Part shown: piece after piece, positions 1 to 6,074 of the stretch | Position numbering within the stretch: the first letter of the stretch is position 1 | Layout of the letters: each line of letters begins with the position of its first letter | NCBI GenBank assembly: GCA_029287755.1 | Contig: JARFQM010000295.1 | Span: 1-9,815 of the forward strand | Length of the DNA stretch: 9,815 bases | Direction: 5' to 3' | Source: Desulfofustis sp. | GTDB taxonomy: Bacteria; Desulfobacterota; Desulfobulbia; Desulfobulbales; Desulfocapsaceae | The notes under the pieces: generated by a model | Databases searched by the model: none | The model's input: the letters and a program-made list of their open reading frames with translations, nothing else | Told to the model about the DNA's origin: nothing | Position numbers and translations under genes: made by a program

Positions 1-730
1 TGCTCCCCTGGCAGATCTGCCGGTGTCTCAGCCGCCGCTGTCAGATCACACAAAACAACTCCTGCACCGCTGCCGGGCACTGAGCAGAGAGGAGATCAGA
101 ACACTCATGAAGGTCAGCGACAAGCTGGCGCAGAGCACCCATCAGAGATTTTCAGAGTTCTCCCTCCCCCACCTCGAAGATTCTGCCAGCCCGGCCATCG
201 CCACCTTTGCCGGCGATGTCTTCTCGCAGATTCGCTATGAGGACTACGGCAGGGATGATTTTCTTTATGCTCACCACCATGTCAGAATTCTCTCCGGGCT
301 CTACGGTGTGCTGCGGCCCCTCGATCTGATGCAGCCCTATCGCCTGGAAATGGGGTACAAGCTGGGAATCGGCTCGGCAGCCAATCTTTACGAGTTCTGG
401 CGCGACGCAGTGACAACCCAGCTGAACCATGATTTGCAACAGACAGGCAGCAGCTGCCTCGTAAACTGCGCCTCCAAGGAGTATTCCCGCGCCATTGCGC
501 GGCCTCGGCTCGATGGCACGGTGTTGGACGTAAGCTTCAAACAGAAGAAGAACGGTAAAATCAGCTCGATAGCCATCTACGGCAAGCGGGCTCGGGGAAT
601 GTTCGTTGACTGGTTTATCACCACCCGCAGCGCCGAGCCGGACAAACTAAGGGAATTCGATAGAGGCGGCTACCGATTTGCTGAGGAACTTTCGAACGAT
701 ACGGAACTGGTCTTCATCACTGAACTATAA
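1..730 (+). CDS. yaaA: YaaA family peroxide stress protein (5' end outside window)
   Basis: This is a UPF0246/YaaA family protein. In E. coli YaaA is a cytoplasmic protein that lowers intracellular free iron and so limits hydrogen peroxide damage. The reading frame is open from base 2, and the residues before the GTG at 23 (APLADLP) continue the family alignment. The true start is therefore upstream of the window, about 20 residues are probably missing, and GTG 23 should not be taken as the start. The clearest hallmark is LSGLYGVLRPLDLMQPYRLE, about 90 residues into the visible part, preceded by the FxGDVF segment. Near the C-terminus KNGK and KRARGMFVDWFI match the family's basic KARG region. 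The TAA stop lies only 14 bases from the 3' end of the convergent protease gene, and no terminator hairpin is visible between them. The family call is firm; function in this organism is by homology. Confidence 0.93.
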   Translation, partial: APLADLPVSQPPLSDHTKQLLHRCRALSREEIRTLMKVSDKLAQSTHQRFSEFSLPHLEDSASPAIATFAGDVFSQIRYEDYGRDDFLYAHHHVRILSGLYGVLRPLDLMQPYRLEMGYKLGIGSAANLYEFWRDAVTTQLNHDLQQTGSSCLVNCASKEYSRAIARPRLDGTVLDVSFKQKKNGKISSIAIYGKRARGMFVDWFITTRSAEPDKLREFDRGGYRFAEELSNDTELVFITEL

Positions 731-744
731 AAAAGGCTCTATCG

Positions 745-1929
745 TCACTTCAAATAATTGCTGAACTCGGCCTGAACCCGCGAGAATTTCAAGGCAAAGC
801 CCAGCCCCTCAAACTTTTCGGTGATTTTCTTCATCGTGTTCACCCCCACCACCCGGCCTTCCTCGGTGACCAGCGGGCCGCCGGAGTTGCCAGGGTAGAT
901 CTCGGCGTTGGTCTGAAGGTAATCTCCCCTGTTGTTGGAGATCACGCCTGAAGTAACCGTATTGTTGAGCTTGAGCGGGGAACCGATGGCATAGACATCG
1001 AGCCCCAGAGCGAGCTCGCCCTCATCCTGGGGGAGCAGATAGGGGGTTTGATAGCCATCGAGTTTCAAGAGGGCCAGATCATAGGTCTCGCTTATCCGGT
1101 AAAATATTGCTGACTCGCGGCGGCCATCAGCCAGCACCACTTCAAACCTGTTCTGAGCGGCCAGATTCCTGGCGGTCTTATTGTAGGCCCGCTGGCTGCG
1201 TTTGAACTCCGTCAGGGCCTTCTGGTAGGCCTGCCGTCGGCCTGCATAATCCGAGTTCCACTGGTTGAAATAGCGCTCACGCTGTTTAAGATCCGCTTCG
1301 ACTTCGGCCCTCTGATGTGGATCAACCCGGTTCTGTGTATCCGCCAGCACCTGACTGAAGCTTTTCTGGTAGTCGTCGAGTTTCTTCTTGTACTGATCGA
1401 GCTGCTCTTTTTCCTGGTCCAGGCTGGTCTGCAGCCTCTGCAGACGCTGTGCCGCCTCATCCATATTCTCTCTGACCTCCTGGTCGACCTTCCGGCTCCC
1501 CCTTATCACATGCCGATTGGTAACAATCAGGCCGTCGCCGCTGACAAAGAAACCGGAACCATAGCCGGCTTCGGTGACGATGGTCACCACCGCCAGGTTG
1601 GCCGTTTCAACCGGAGTTGAGGGGGTCAGTTGGGCGCTGAGCAGCAGGGCCAGATCGGTTTCTCCGGGGTCATTACCTGCAACCGGTTGGCGGGGATTTG
1701 CAGCCCTGTTCTGGTCAGCGGGCACGCGGTCATAAATAATTTTCTCGACCTCTGAGAGGTCGATGGTAATCATGCCGCCGAACTGCTGATAGCTCAACCG
1801 GGGACCGTTTCTGGTGATCGAGTCGGTGTGGATGATCCTGCCGTCTTTCAGGTGCAGTTCATGGGAGGCGCCGGTGATCGGCGCAACCAGGAGCATGAGG
1901 GCAACAAAGAGAGCCGAAACTGTTCTCAT
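745..1929 (-). CDS. Secreted trypsin-like serine protease with helical insertion
   Basis: A 394-residue protein with a signal peptide (about residues 1-21, basic R2 then a hydrophobic run ending TGAS), so it is probably periplasmic. Residues about 23-65 (LKDGRIIHTDSI ... GGMITIDLSEVEKI) look like a small beta domain. The rest is a trypsin-like S1C/DegP-type fold with a complete triad: His140 in TNRHVI, Asp284 in YDLALLKL and Ser349 in GNSGGPLV. No PDZ domain follows; the protein stops about 45 residues after the serine, unlike DegP/DegS. In DegP-type enzymes His and Asp are about 30 residues apart, but here they are 144 apart. The extra part (about 146-258) is highly charged and Gln/Lys/Glu rich, with a break near RVDPHQ, suggesting an antiparallel coiled-coil hairpin. 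ATG 1929 has AAAGG about 10 bases upstream. The gene has its own upstream gap and converges on yaaA. The protease call is firm; substrate unknown. Confidence 0.88.
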   Translation of the reverse strand: MRTVSALFVALMLLVAPITGASHELHLKDGRIIHTDSITRNGPRLSYQQFGGMITIDLSEVEKIIYDRVPADQNRAANPRQPVAGNDPGETDLALLLSAQLTPSTPVETANLAVVTIVTEAGYGSGFFVSGDGLIVTNRHVIRGSRKVDQEVRENMDEAAQRLQRLQTSLDQEKEQLDQYKKKLDDYQKSFSQVLADTQNRVDPHQRAEVEADLKQRERYFNQWNSDYAGRRQAYQKALTEFKRSQRAYNKTARNLAAQNRFEVVLADGRRESAIFYRISETYDLALLKLDGYQTPYLLPQDEGELALGLDVYAIGSPLKLNNTVTSGVISNNRGDYLQTNAEIYPGNSGGPLVTEEGRVVGVNTMKKITEKFEGLGFALKFSRVQAEFSNYLK

Positions 1930-1978
1930 GAGCAGGTGACCTTTGTTCGACGAAATTCATTATTGTAGGAGTTGTACC

Positions 1979-1987
1979 AGTATAGCA
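1979..1987 (-). promoter_or_regulatory. Candidate extended -10 promoter for the protease gene
   Basis: On the minus strand these bases read TGCTATACT, an extended -10 (TGn followed by TATACT, one mismatch to TATAAT). They lie about 50 bases upstream of the protease start codon, in the roughly 100-base gap after the DedA gene. No good -35 is present; TTTCTG at an 18-base spacing is poor, which is tolerated in extended -10 promoters. Inference from sequence only. Confidence 0.4.
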
Positions 1988-2031
1988 CAGGCAGCGGCGA
2001 TGCAGAAACCGATCTCCCGGGCAGGAAGCTG

Positions 2032-2649
2032 TCAAAGCAGATATTTTATCAGGACGAAGCCGCCGATCAGCAGGAACATGAAGACGACGGAAATGATGTT
2101 GAAGTATTTGTCGATAAAATCTTTTACCGGCGCTCCGAATTTCCAGATAAAGGCGGCCACCAGGAAAAAACGGGCCGATCGCGATACCAGGGAGGCGGCA
2201 ACGAAGGTGATAAAATTTATCTCGAAGGCCCCGGCGGTAATGGTGAACAGCTTGTAGGGCAAAGGGGTAAATCCGGCCGTCCCGACGGCCCAGGCGTCAT
2301 ATTTCTGGTAGAGATTTTGGACACTCAGGTACTTATCTTCGAGTCCGTACCAGCCAATTATCTGCTGCCCAAGCGAGTCCATGAACCAGAGGCCGAGCCC
2401 GTAGCCGAGCATACCGCCGAGTACGGAGCCGGCCGAACAGATCGCCGCATACTTGAAGGCACGAGTGGGAGCCGCGATGCACATGGCGATGAGAAAGACA
2501 TCCGGCGGCAGGGGGAAGAAAGATGACTCAACGAAGGCAATGATGAACAGGGTCCAGGCTCCGTAGGGCCCGGCAATCCAGTCCATGCAGTAGTCATAGA
2601 GCCGCTTGAGCGGGCCGCTGGCGGTGTCGGCGCTGCTATCGCCAGCCAT
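2032..2649 (-). CDS. YqaA-type DedA/VTT family inner-membrane protein
   Basis: A 205-residue polytopic membrane protein of the DedA (SNARE-associated/VTT) superfamily, YqaA subgroup. Superfamily members act in the inner membrane as lipid flippases or transporters and in envelope homeostasis; the YqaA subgroup itself is poorly characterised. Visible hallmarks are ESSFFPLPPD (41-50, the conserved acidic-x-PxPxD re-entrant segment), the glycine-rich GSVLGGMLGYGLG (74-86), FTPLPYK (127-133) and SRSARFFL (156-163). Hydrophobic segments lie near 32-60, 67-90, 120-152 and 184-203. I chose ATG 2649 because GGTGGG sits 5 bases before it; a GTG at 2655 would add two residues but overlaps that ribosome site. 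The start overlaps the 3' end of pcm by 14 bases, so translational coupling is likely. The pcm-yqaA pairing supports an envelope or repair operon, but the transported substrate cannot be read from sequence. Confidence 0.88.
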   Translation of the reverse strand: MAGDSSADTASGPLKRLYDYCMDWIAGPYGAWTLFIIAFVESSFFPLPPDVFLIAMCIAAPTRAFKYAAICSAGSVLGGMLGYGLGLWFMDSLGQQIIGWYGLEDKYLSVQNLYQKYDAWAVGTAGFTPLPYKLFTITAGAFEINFITFVAASLVSRSARFFLVAAFIWKFGAPVKDFIDKYFNIISVVFMFLLIGGFVLIKYLL

Positions 2650-3280
2650 GTTCACCCACCAGGTCGACGAATCTTACTTTCTCAAGGTCTCGGATCTGCA
2701 CCCCGTCGTCTTTTTTCTCGAGCAGCTGCAGAACCTGCAGATGCTGATCACCAACCGGAATCACCAGACGCCCCCCGTCCTCCAGCTGGTCGACCAGGGG
2801 TTGAGGTATCTCGGGGCCTCCGGCGGTGACAATGATCGCATCATAGGGGCCGTGCTCGGGCCAGCCCAGGGTCCCGTCGTCGAGCTTGGCCACGATATTG
2901 AAGTATCTGAGTTGATCGAATACCCTGCGCGCTCCTGCCAGCAGCACGTTGATCCGCTCAATCGTGTATACCTGGCTGCAGAGTCGGGAAAGGATCGCGG
3001 CCTGATAGCCGGAACCGGTTCCTATTTCAAGCACCCGCTCAGAACCGGTGAGGGCCAGCGCCTCGGTCATCAAGGCGACGATATAGGGCTGGGAGATTGT
3101 CTGGCCCGCCGAGATGGGCAGGGGAAAATCTCCGTAGGCTCTTGACTGCAGGGCATCATCGACAAAACAGTGACGAGGCACCTCGCGCATTGCTTCAATC
3201 ACCTGCGGGTTTGATATGCCTCGCGGAATAAGCTGTTCCTGCACCATCCGGTCACGGATGGTCGCGAATCTGTCGTTCAC
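2636..3280 (-). CDS. pcm: Protein-L-isoaspartate O-methyltransferase
   Basis: A 214-residue cytosolic repair enzyme that transfers a methyl group from S-adenosylmethionine to L-isoaspartyl residues formed by asparagine deamidation or aspartate isomerisation, starting their reconversion to aspartate. The class I methyltransferase core is clear: motif I VLEIGTGSG at 83-91, the acidic residue binding the SAM ribose in YTIER (E108), DDGTLGW at 134-140, PYDAIIVTA at 145-153 and LVIPVG at 172-177. The family signature AYGDFPLPISAGQTISQP spans 48-65 and builds the substrate pocket. Length is normal (E. coli Pcm is 208). The start is a GTG, 5 bases after the lipoprotein stop, with GGAAGAG 8 bases upstream; the N-terminus aligns with the family from there. 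It is the middle gene of a likely three-gene operon (lipoprotein, pcm, DedA). No key residue appears missing. Confidence 0.96.
   Translation of the reverse strand: MNDRFATIRDRMVQEQLIPRGISNPQVIEAMREVPRHCFVDDALQSRAYGDFPLPISAGQTISQPYIVALMTEALALTGSERVLEIGTGSGYQAAILSRLCSQVYTIERINVLLAGARRVFDQLRYFNIVAKLDDGTLGWPEHGPYDAIIVTAGGPEIPQPLVDQLEDGGRLVIPVGDQHLQVLQLLEKKDDGVQIRDLEKVRFVDLVGEHGWR
2655..2660 (-). promoter_or_regulatory. Ribosome binding site deciding the DedA start
   Basis: GGTGGG on the minus strand lies 5 bases before ATG 2649, inside the last codons of pcm. It favours ATG 2649 over the in-frame GTG at 2655. Confidence 0.5.
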
Positions 3281-3285
3281 GATGA

Positions 3286-3663
3286 TTACTCTTCCCCGGG
3301 GTTGCCGCTGTCCTGCTCAAACTCGCCGGACTCTGAAGCGCTGTATTGGATGTCGGAGACCGTCTCGCCATCGAAGGTAACGATAATCCGGCTGACAGAT
3401 TTGGGTGAAAACCATCTCCCCACATAGAAGGTCCGCTGGACCGCGGACAGGTACTCCTCATAGTAGAACCAGCGCTCGGATCCCGAATCCGTCTGCTGCC
3501 GCTCATCGGGGTCGCCCAGATAGGTCAGCACCTCCGTTTTGGTCGACGTCCCCGGGCTGATCAAACTGGCGTCGGAAGCCAGATGCCTGACCGGCTCGTG
3601 CACACACCCGGACAACAGAATCGTTCCCAGACAGAACAGGATTACACGTTTCGCTACCGACAT
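3286..3663 (-). CDS. Small BamE/SmpA-like lipoprotein
   Basis: A 125-residue predicted lipoprotein. Residues 1-19 form a type II signal peptide (K5-R6, hydrophobic run) with lipobox LLSGC, so Cys20 would be lipidated. Position +2 is Val rather than Asp, consistent with outer-membrane sorting if the enterobacterial rule holds. The mature part contains PGTSTKTEVLTYLGDPD (38-53) followed by ERWFYYEE (63-70). This is the pattern of BamE/SmpA-fold proteins, where G-x-S/T-x3-EV-x3-LG-x-P precedes a W-x-Y strand. IIVTFDGETVSDIQY (93-107) fits the final strand, and the tail is acidic (EFEQDSGNPGEE). I chose ATG 3663 because GGAG lies 5 bases upstream and the signal peptide begins there; ATG codons at 3711 and 3693 give poorer N-termini. 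It is first in the likely operon with pcm and DedA. It is shorter and more divergent than true BamE, so I do not assign it to the BAM complex. Confidence 0.75.
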   Translation of the reverse strand: MSVAKRVILFCLGTILLSGCVHEPVRHLASDASLISPGTSTKTEVLTYLGDPDERQQTDSGSERWFYYEEYLSAVQRTFYVGRWFSPKSVSRIIVTFDGETVSDIQYSASESGEFEQDSGNPGEE

Positions 3664-3668
3664 GGCAT

Positions 3669-3672
3669 CTCC
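3669..3672 (-). promoter_or_regulatory. Ribosome binding site deciding the lipoprotein start
   Basis: GGAG on the minus strand, 5 bases before ATG 3663. It selects the start whose product begins directly with the lipoprotein signal peptide, rather than the in-frame ATG codons 30 and 48 bases upstream. Confidence 0.55.
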
Positions 3673-3782
3673 AAGAAATTCCTCGCAACTCATCCCCGGT
3701 ACGGCAGTCAAACCACTTGACTGCGCACTGGCAGGTCAGCCCGAGATTTACTGAGCAGATCAGCAAACACACACGCTCTATA

Positions 3783-3831
3783 GCCTGTCGCTGCGCATTT
3801 TTCAACTCTAATATAGCGGCTCTCGACAGGC
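3783..3831. repeat. Perfect 8-bp inverted repeat upstream of lipoprotein-pcm operon
   Basis: GCCTGTCG (3783-3790) and CGACAGGC (3824-3831) are exact reverse complements separated by 33 bases. The intervening DNA contains CTATATTAG on the minus strand, whose TATATT could be a -10 element for the downstream lipoprotein operon. Its -35 is not convincing. The repeat could be paired operator half-sites or a stem in the mRNA between htpG and the lipoprotein gene. The arms are certain; function is inference. Confidence 0.45.
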
Positions 3832-3900
3832 AAAAGCGATGAAATATCGAGTACTACAAGACGATCTGGACAGTTCTGGCGGGTTTGGGGATCGCTGGGA

Positions 3901-5775
3901 TCAGTCGACCGCCTTGTGCAGAATCCTGTAGTTGCGTTCCACCATTTCCAGGGGGTCGACAGTGAGGCCGGCCTGAATCATTGCATTGTCGTAAATCTGC
4001 AGAGCGACTTCAGCAGCAAAGGATTCGTCAGAATCAACAAGATCGGCCAGCCTGCAGATCAGCGAATTACCAGTATTGATTTCCAGATTCTTTTTGGAGA
4101 TCTCTCCGGCCATGCCTTTTTCCATTCGACCGGCGGCCATGACCCGCTCCATTGACGAGGTCATGAAACCGTCGGGGTTGACGATCATTGCCGGGGAGTC
4201 GACCAGTCTGGAAGATTTTGAGACGTCGGCCACTTTGTGGTTCAAGGTTTTTTTCAGCCAGTCTATCAGTTTCTTGCTCTGTTTTTCATCAAGCGCCTGC
4301 CCTTGCTCTTCCTTCTCTTTTTCCTGGGCGTCGCTTTTGTCGTCGAGCGACAGGTCGGCCCGGTCGGCGGAGACGAACTTCTTACCCTCGTATTCAGCCA
4401 GATGGCTGAGTACGAAATCGTCGATCGGTTCGGTGGTGTAGAGAATTTCAATATCCTTCTTCTTGAACATCTCCACGTAGGGACCAGCTTCGAGTGCCTC
4501 TCTGCTGGGACCGTTTATATAATATATGCTCTCCTGATCCGGACTCATCCGCAGAAGATACTCGTCGAGACCAATCGGGGTCGATTCCTTCGATTTTGAT
4601 GACTCGAAGCGCACCAGCTTACCGAGTTCGGCCCGATACTCAAAATCACTCGCCACTCCCTCTTTGAGGTAGATGCCGAAGGTATCCCAGAATTGCAGAT
4701 AGGCCGCCTCGTCCTTTTTGGCTTCTTCGGCCAGGAATTTGAGGAACCTTTTCGTAATGACCCGCCTTATTTTGGCCACCAGGGCATTGTCCTGCAGCGC
4801 CTGTCGGGAGATATTGAGCGGCAGGTCCTCACTGTCGACGACACCTTTGAGAAACCTGAGCCATTCGGGCAGGATCGATTCTGAATGCTGGTCGATGAGA
4901 ATCCTCTGACAATACAGGTTGACGCCTGGGCTGACCCGGCCAAAGCCCATGATCTCGAGGTTTTCCCTGGGGACAAAGAGCAGGGAATTAATGGCCAGCG
5001 GAGCATCGGTGGAAAAATGAAGCTGGTAGGTTGGTTCGTCAGCGGCATTGGCGATGAACTTGTAGAACTCGAGGTATTCCTCACCTTTGATTTCAGCTTT
5101 ATTCCTGGTCCACAGGGCCTGAACGGTATTGACCGTCTCCCCTTCGAGTTTGATGGGAAAGGGAACAAAGGACGAATACTGCTTGATGATCGACTCCACT
5201 TTCCACTTCTTGGCGTAATCCTCGCAGCCCTCTTTGAGGGAAATAATGATTTTGGTACCGCGATGAAGACCCGGACACTCACTTATTGCAAACGAGCCGG
5301 TACCGTCCGACACCCATTCATGTCCTTCTGAGCCATCCCAGGAGCGACTCTGTACCCGCACCTTGGCGCCTGCCATAAAGGCCGAGTAGAAACCAACACC
5401 AAACTGACCGATAAGACTGACATCTTTGCGAGCCGCTTCGGCAAGTTCGGCCAGAAAGCTGTCAGAACCGGAATGGGCGATGGTGCCGAGGTCAGCGATG
5501 AGCTCATCAGCGCTCATACCAATGCCGGTATCGGTAATAGTCAACTCTTTCTTCTTCTCATCGAGATCGATAGAAATTTCCAGCGGCACGTGGGAGTCAA
5601 AAAGATCTTCCTGGTCCTTGGTCAGGCTCTCATGTCGATACTTTTCCAGAGCGTCGGCCGCATTTGATATCAGCTCTCTGATGAACACATCGCGCTCCGT
5701 GTAGAGCGAATTGATGACAATATCGAGCAGTTTTTTCGTTTCAGCCTGAAATTCGTGGGTTGTTGCCTTACTCAT
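3901..5775 (-). CDS. htpG: Molecular chaperone HtpG (bacterial Hsp90)
   Basis: A 624-residue cytosolic ATP-dependent dimeric chaperone, the same length as E. coli HtpG. The N-terminal GHKL ATPase shows RELISNAADALEK (33-45, catalytic Glu34 and Mg-binding Asn38), TDTGIGM (81-87, nucleotide-binding Asp82) and the lid/G box GQFGVGFYSAF (123-133). The middle domain carries LPLNISRQALQDN (318-330), whose Arg324 matches the catalytic-loop arginine; the next residue is Gln where Glu is common. A Lys/Glu-rich stretch (about 476-493) lies near the junction with the C-terminal dimerisation domain, which includes NPDGFMTSSMERVM (533-546). The eukaryotic MEEVD tail is absent, as expected for bacteria. 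ATG 5775 is chosen because GAGGTGA lies just upstream; the GTG at 5781 would overlap it. The gene lies upstream of the lipoprotein-pcm operon on the same strand, 237 bases away, and is divergent from hemG. I found no clear heat-shock sigma-32 or CIRCE site. Confidence 0.97.
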   Translation of the reverse strand: MSKATTHEFQAETKKLLDIVINSLYTERDVFIRELISNAADALEKYRHESLTKDQEDLFDSHVPLEISIDLDEKKKELTITDTGIGMSADELIADLGTIAHSGSDSFLAELAEAARKDVSLIGQFGVGFYSAFMAGAKVRVQSRSWDGSEGHEWVSDGTGSFAISECPGLHRGTKIIISLKEGCEDYAKKWKVESIIKQYSSFVPFPIKLEGETVNTVQALWTRNKAEIKGEEYLEFYKFIANAADEPTYQLHFSTDAPLAINSLLFVPRENLEIMGFGRVSPGVNLYCQRILIDQHSESILPEWLRFLKGVVDSEDLPLNISRQALQDNALVAKIRRVITKRFLKFLAEEAKKDEAAYLQFWDTFGIYLKEGVASDFEYRAELGKLVRFESSKSKESTPIGLDEYLLRMSPDQESIYYINGPSREALEAGPYVEMFKKKDIEILYTTEPIDDFVLSHLAEYEGKKFVSADRADLSLDDKSDAQEKEKEEQGQALDEKQSKKLIDWLKKTLNHKVADVSKSSRLVDSPAMIVNPDGFMTSSMERVMAAGRMEKGMAGEISKKNLEINTGNSLICRLADLVDSDESFAAEVALQIYDNAMIQAGLTVDPLEMVERNYRILHKAVD

Positions 5776-5777
5776 GA

Positions 5778-5784
5778 TCACCTC
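5778..5784 (-). promoter_or_regulatory. Ribosome binding site of htpG
   Basis: GAGGTGA on the minus strand, with the AGG core 5 bases from ATG 5775. It is a strong Shine-Dalgarno and rules out the in-frame GTG at 5781, which lies inside it. Confidence 0.65.
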
Positions 5785-5873
5785 TTATTGTAGTCGCATG
5801 ATAATGTGCCGGGTCCGCCCAATGAAAAGAACTCGGCAGTCACTTAGTAAGTCGGCCAAAATGTTAACCATGT

Positions 5874-6074
5874 ATGAATCGCTGTCAACCAGTGGCAGGC
5901 AAGGTTTTGAACCCTATTGGCAGGGTTTGCTGGGAGGCCTTCCAGAGGGAAGATTCTGGGACGTGCAAAAACTGCAAGCCATTGTCTTCTGCTCAGCCGG
6001 TGGCCGCTCTTCAACCACCTGCCTGTCGACGTAACAACCAAGGATACGCATACCTGATTTCATGCCTCATCTAA
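5874..6074 (+). other. Doubtful short cysteine-rich reading frame upstream of hemG
   Basis: A 66-codon frame in the divergent htpG-hemG gap, overlapping the hemG start by 13 bases in another frame. Its middle reads IGRVCWEAFQREDSGTCKNC. I recall a similar pattern (CWE-x-F-Q, then C-x-x-C) from a class of PAS sensor domains common in deltaproteobacterial histidine kinases. It also faintly resembles small CWE-containing proteins. No other part of a PAS domain follows, and the ATG at 5874 has no Shine-Dalgarno. It could be a small real gene, a decayed fragment of a sensor kinase, or chance. The stretch also holds AACCCT/AGGGTT (5910-5927), a 6-bp inverted repeat with a 6-base loop. Promoters for both flanking genes should lie in this gap. 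Confidence 0.25.

Noticed and set aside
731..740. AAAAGGCTCT repeated near two convergent gene ends (also 7637-7646)
   Set aside because: Many repeated 10-mers are expected by chance in about 10 kb, and neither copy forms a hairpin.
1972..2526. Long plus-strand open frames opposite the DedA gene, and similar ones opposite pcm, hemG and dnaA
   Set aside because: They are antisense shadows of genes with clear family motifs on the other strand and show no domain of their own.
3503..3805. 100-codon minus-strand frame overlapping the lipoprotein gene, Cys-rich at its N-terminus
   Set aside because: It overlaps the lipoprotein start region in another frame; the lipobox and ribosome site support the lipoprotein frame.
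5842..5852. Palindrome ACTTAGTAAGT upstream of htpG
   Set aside because: Five-base arms are too short to separate from chance, and it does not match CIRCE or a sigma-32 promoter.
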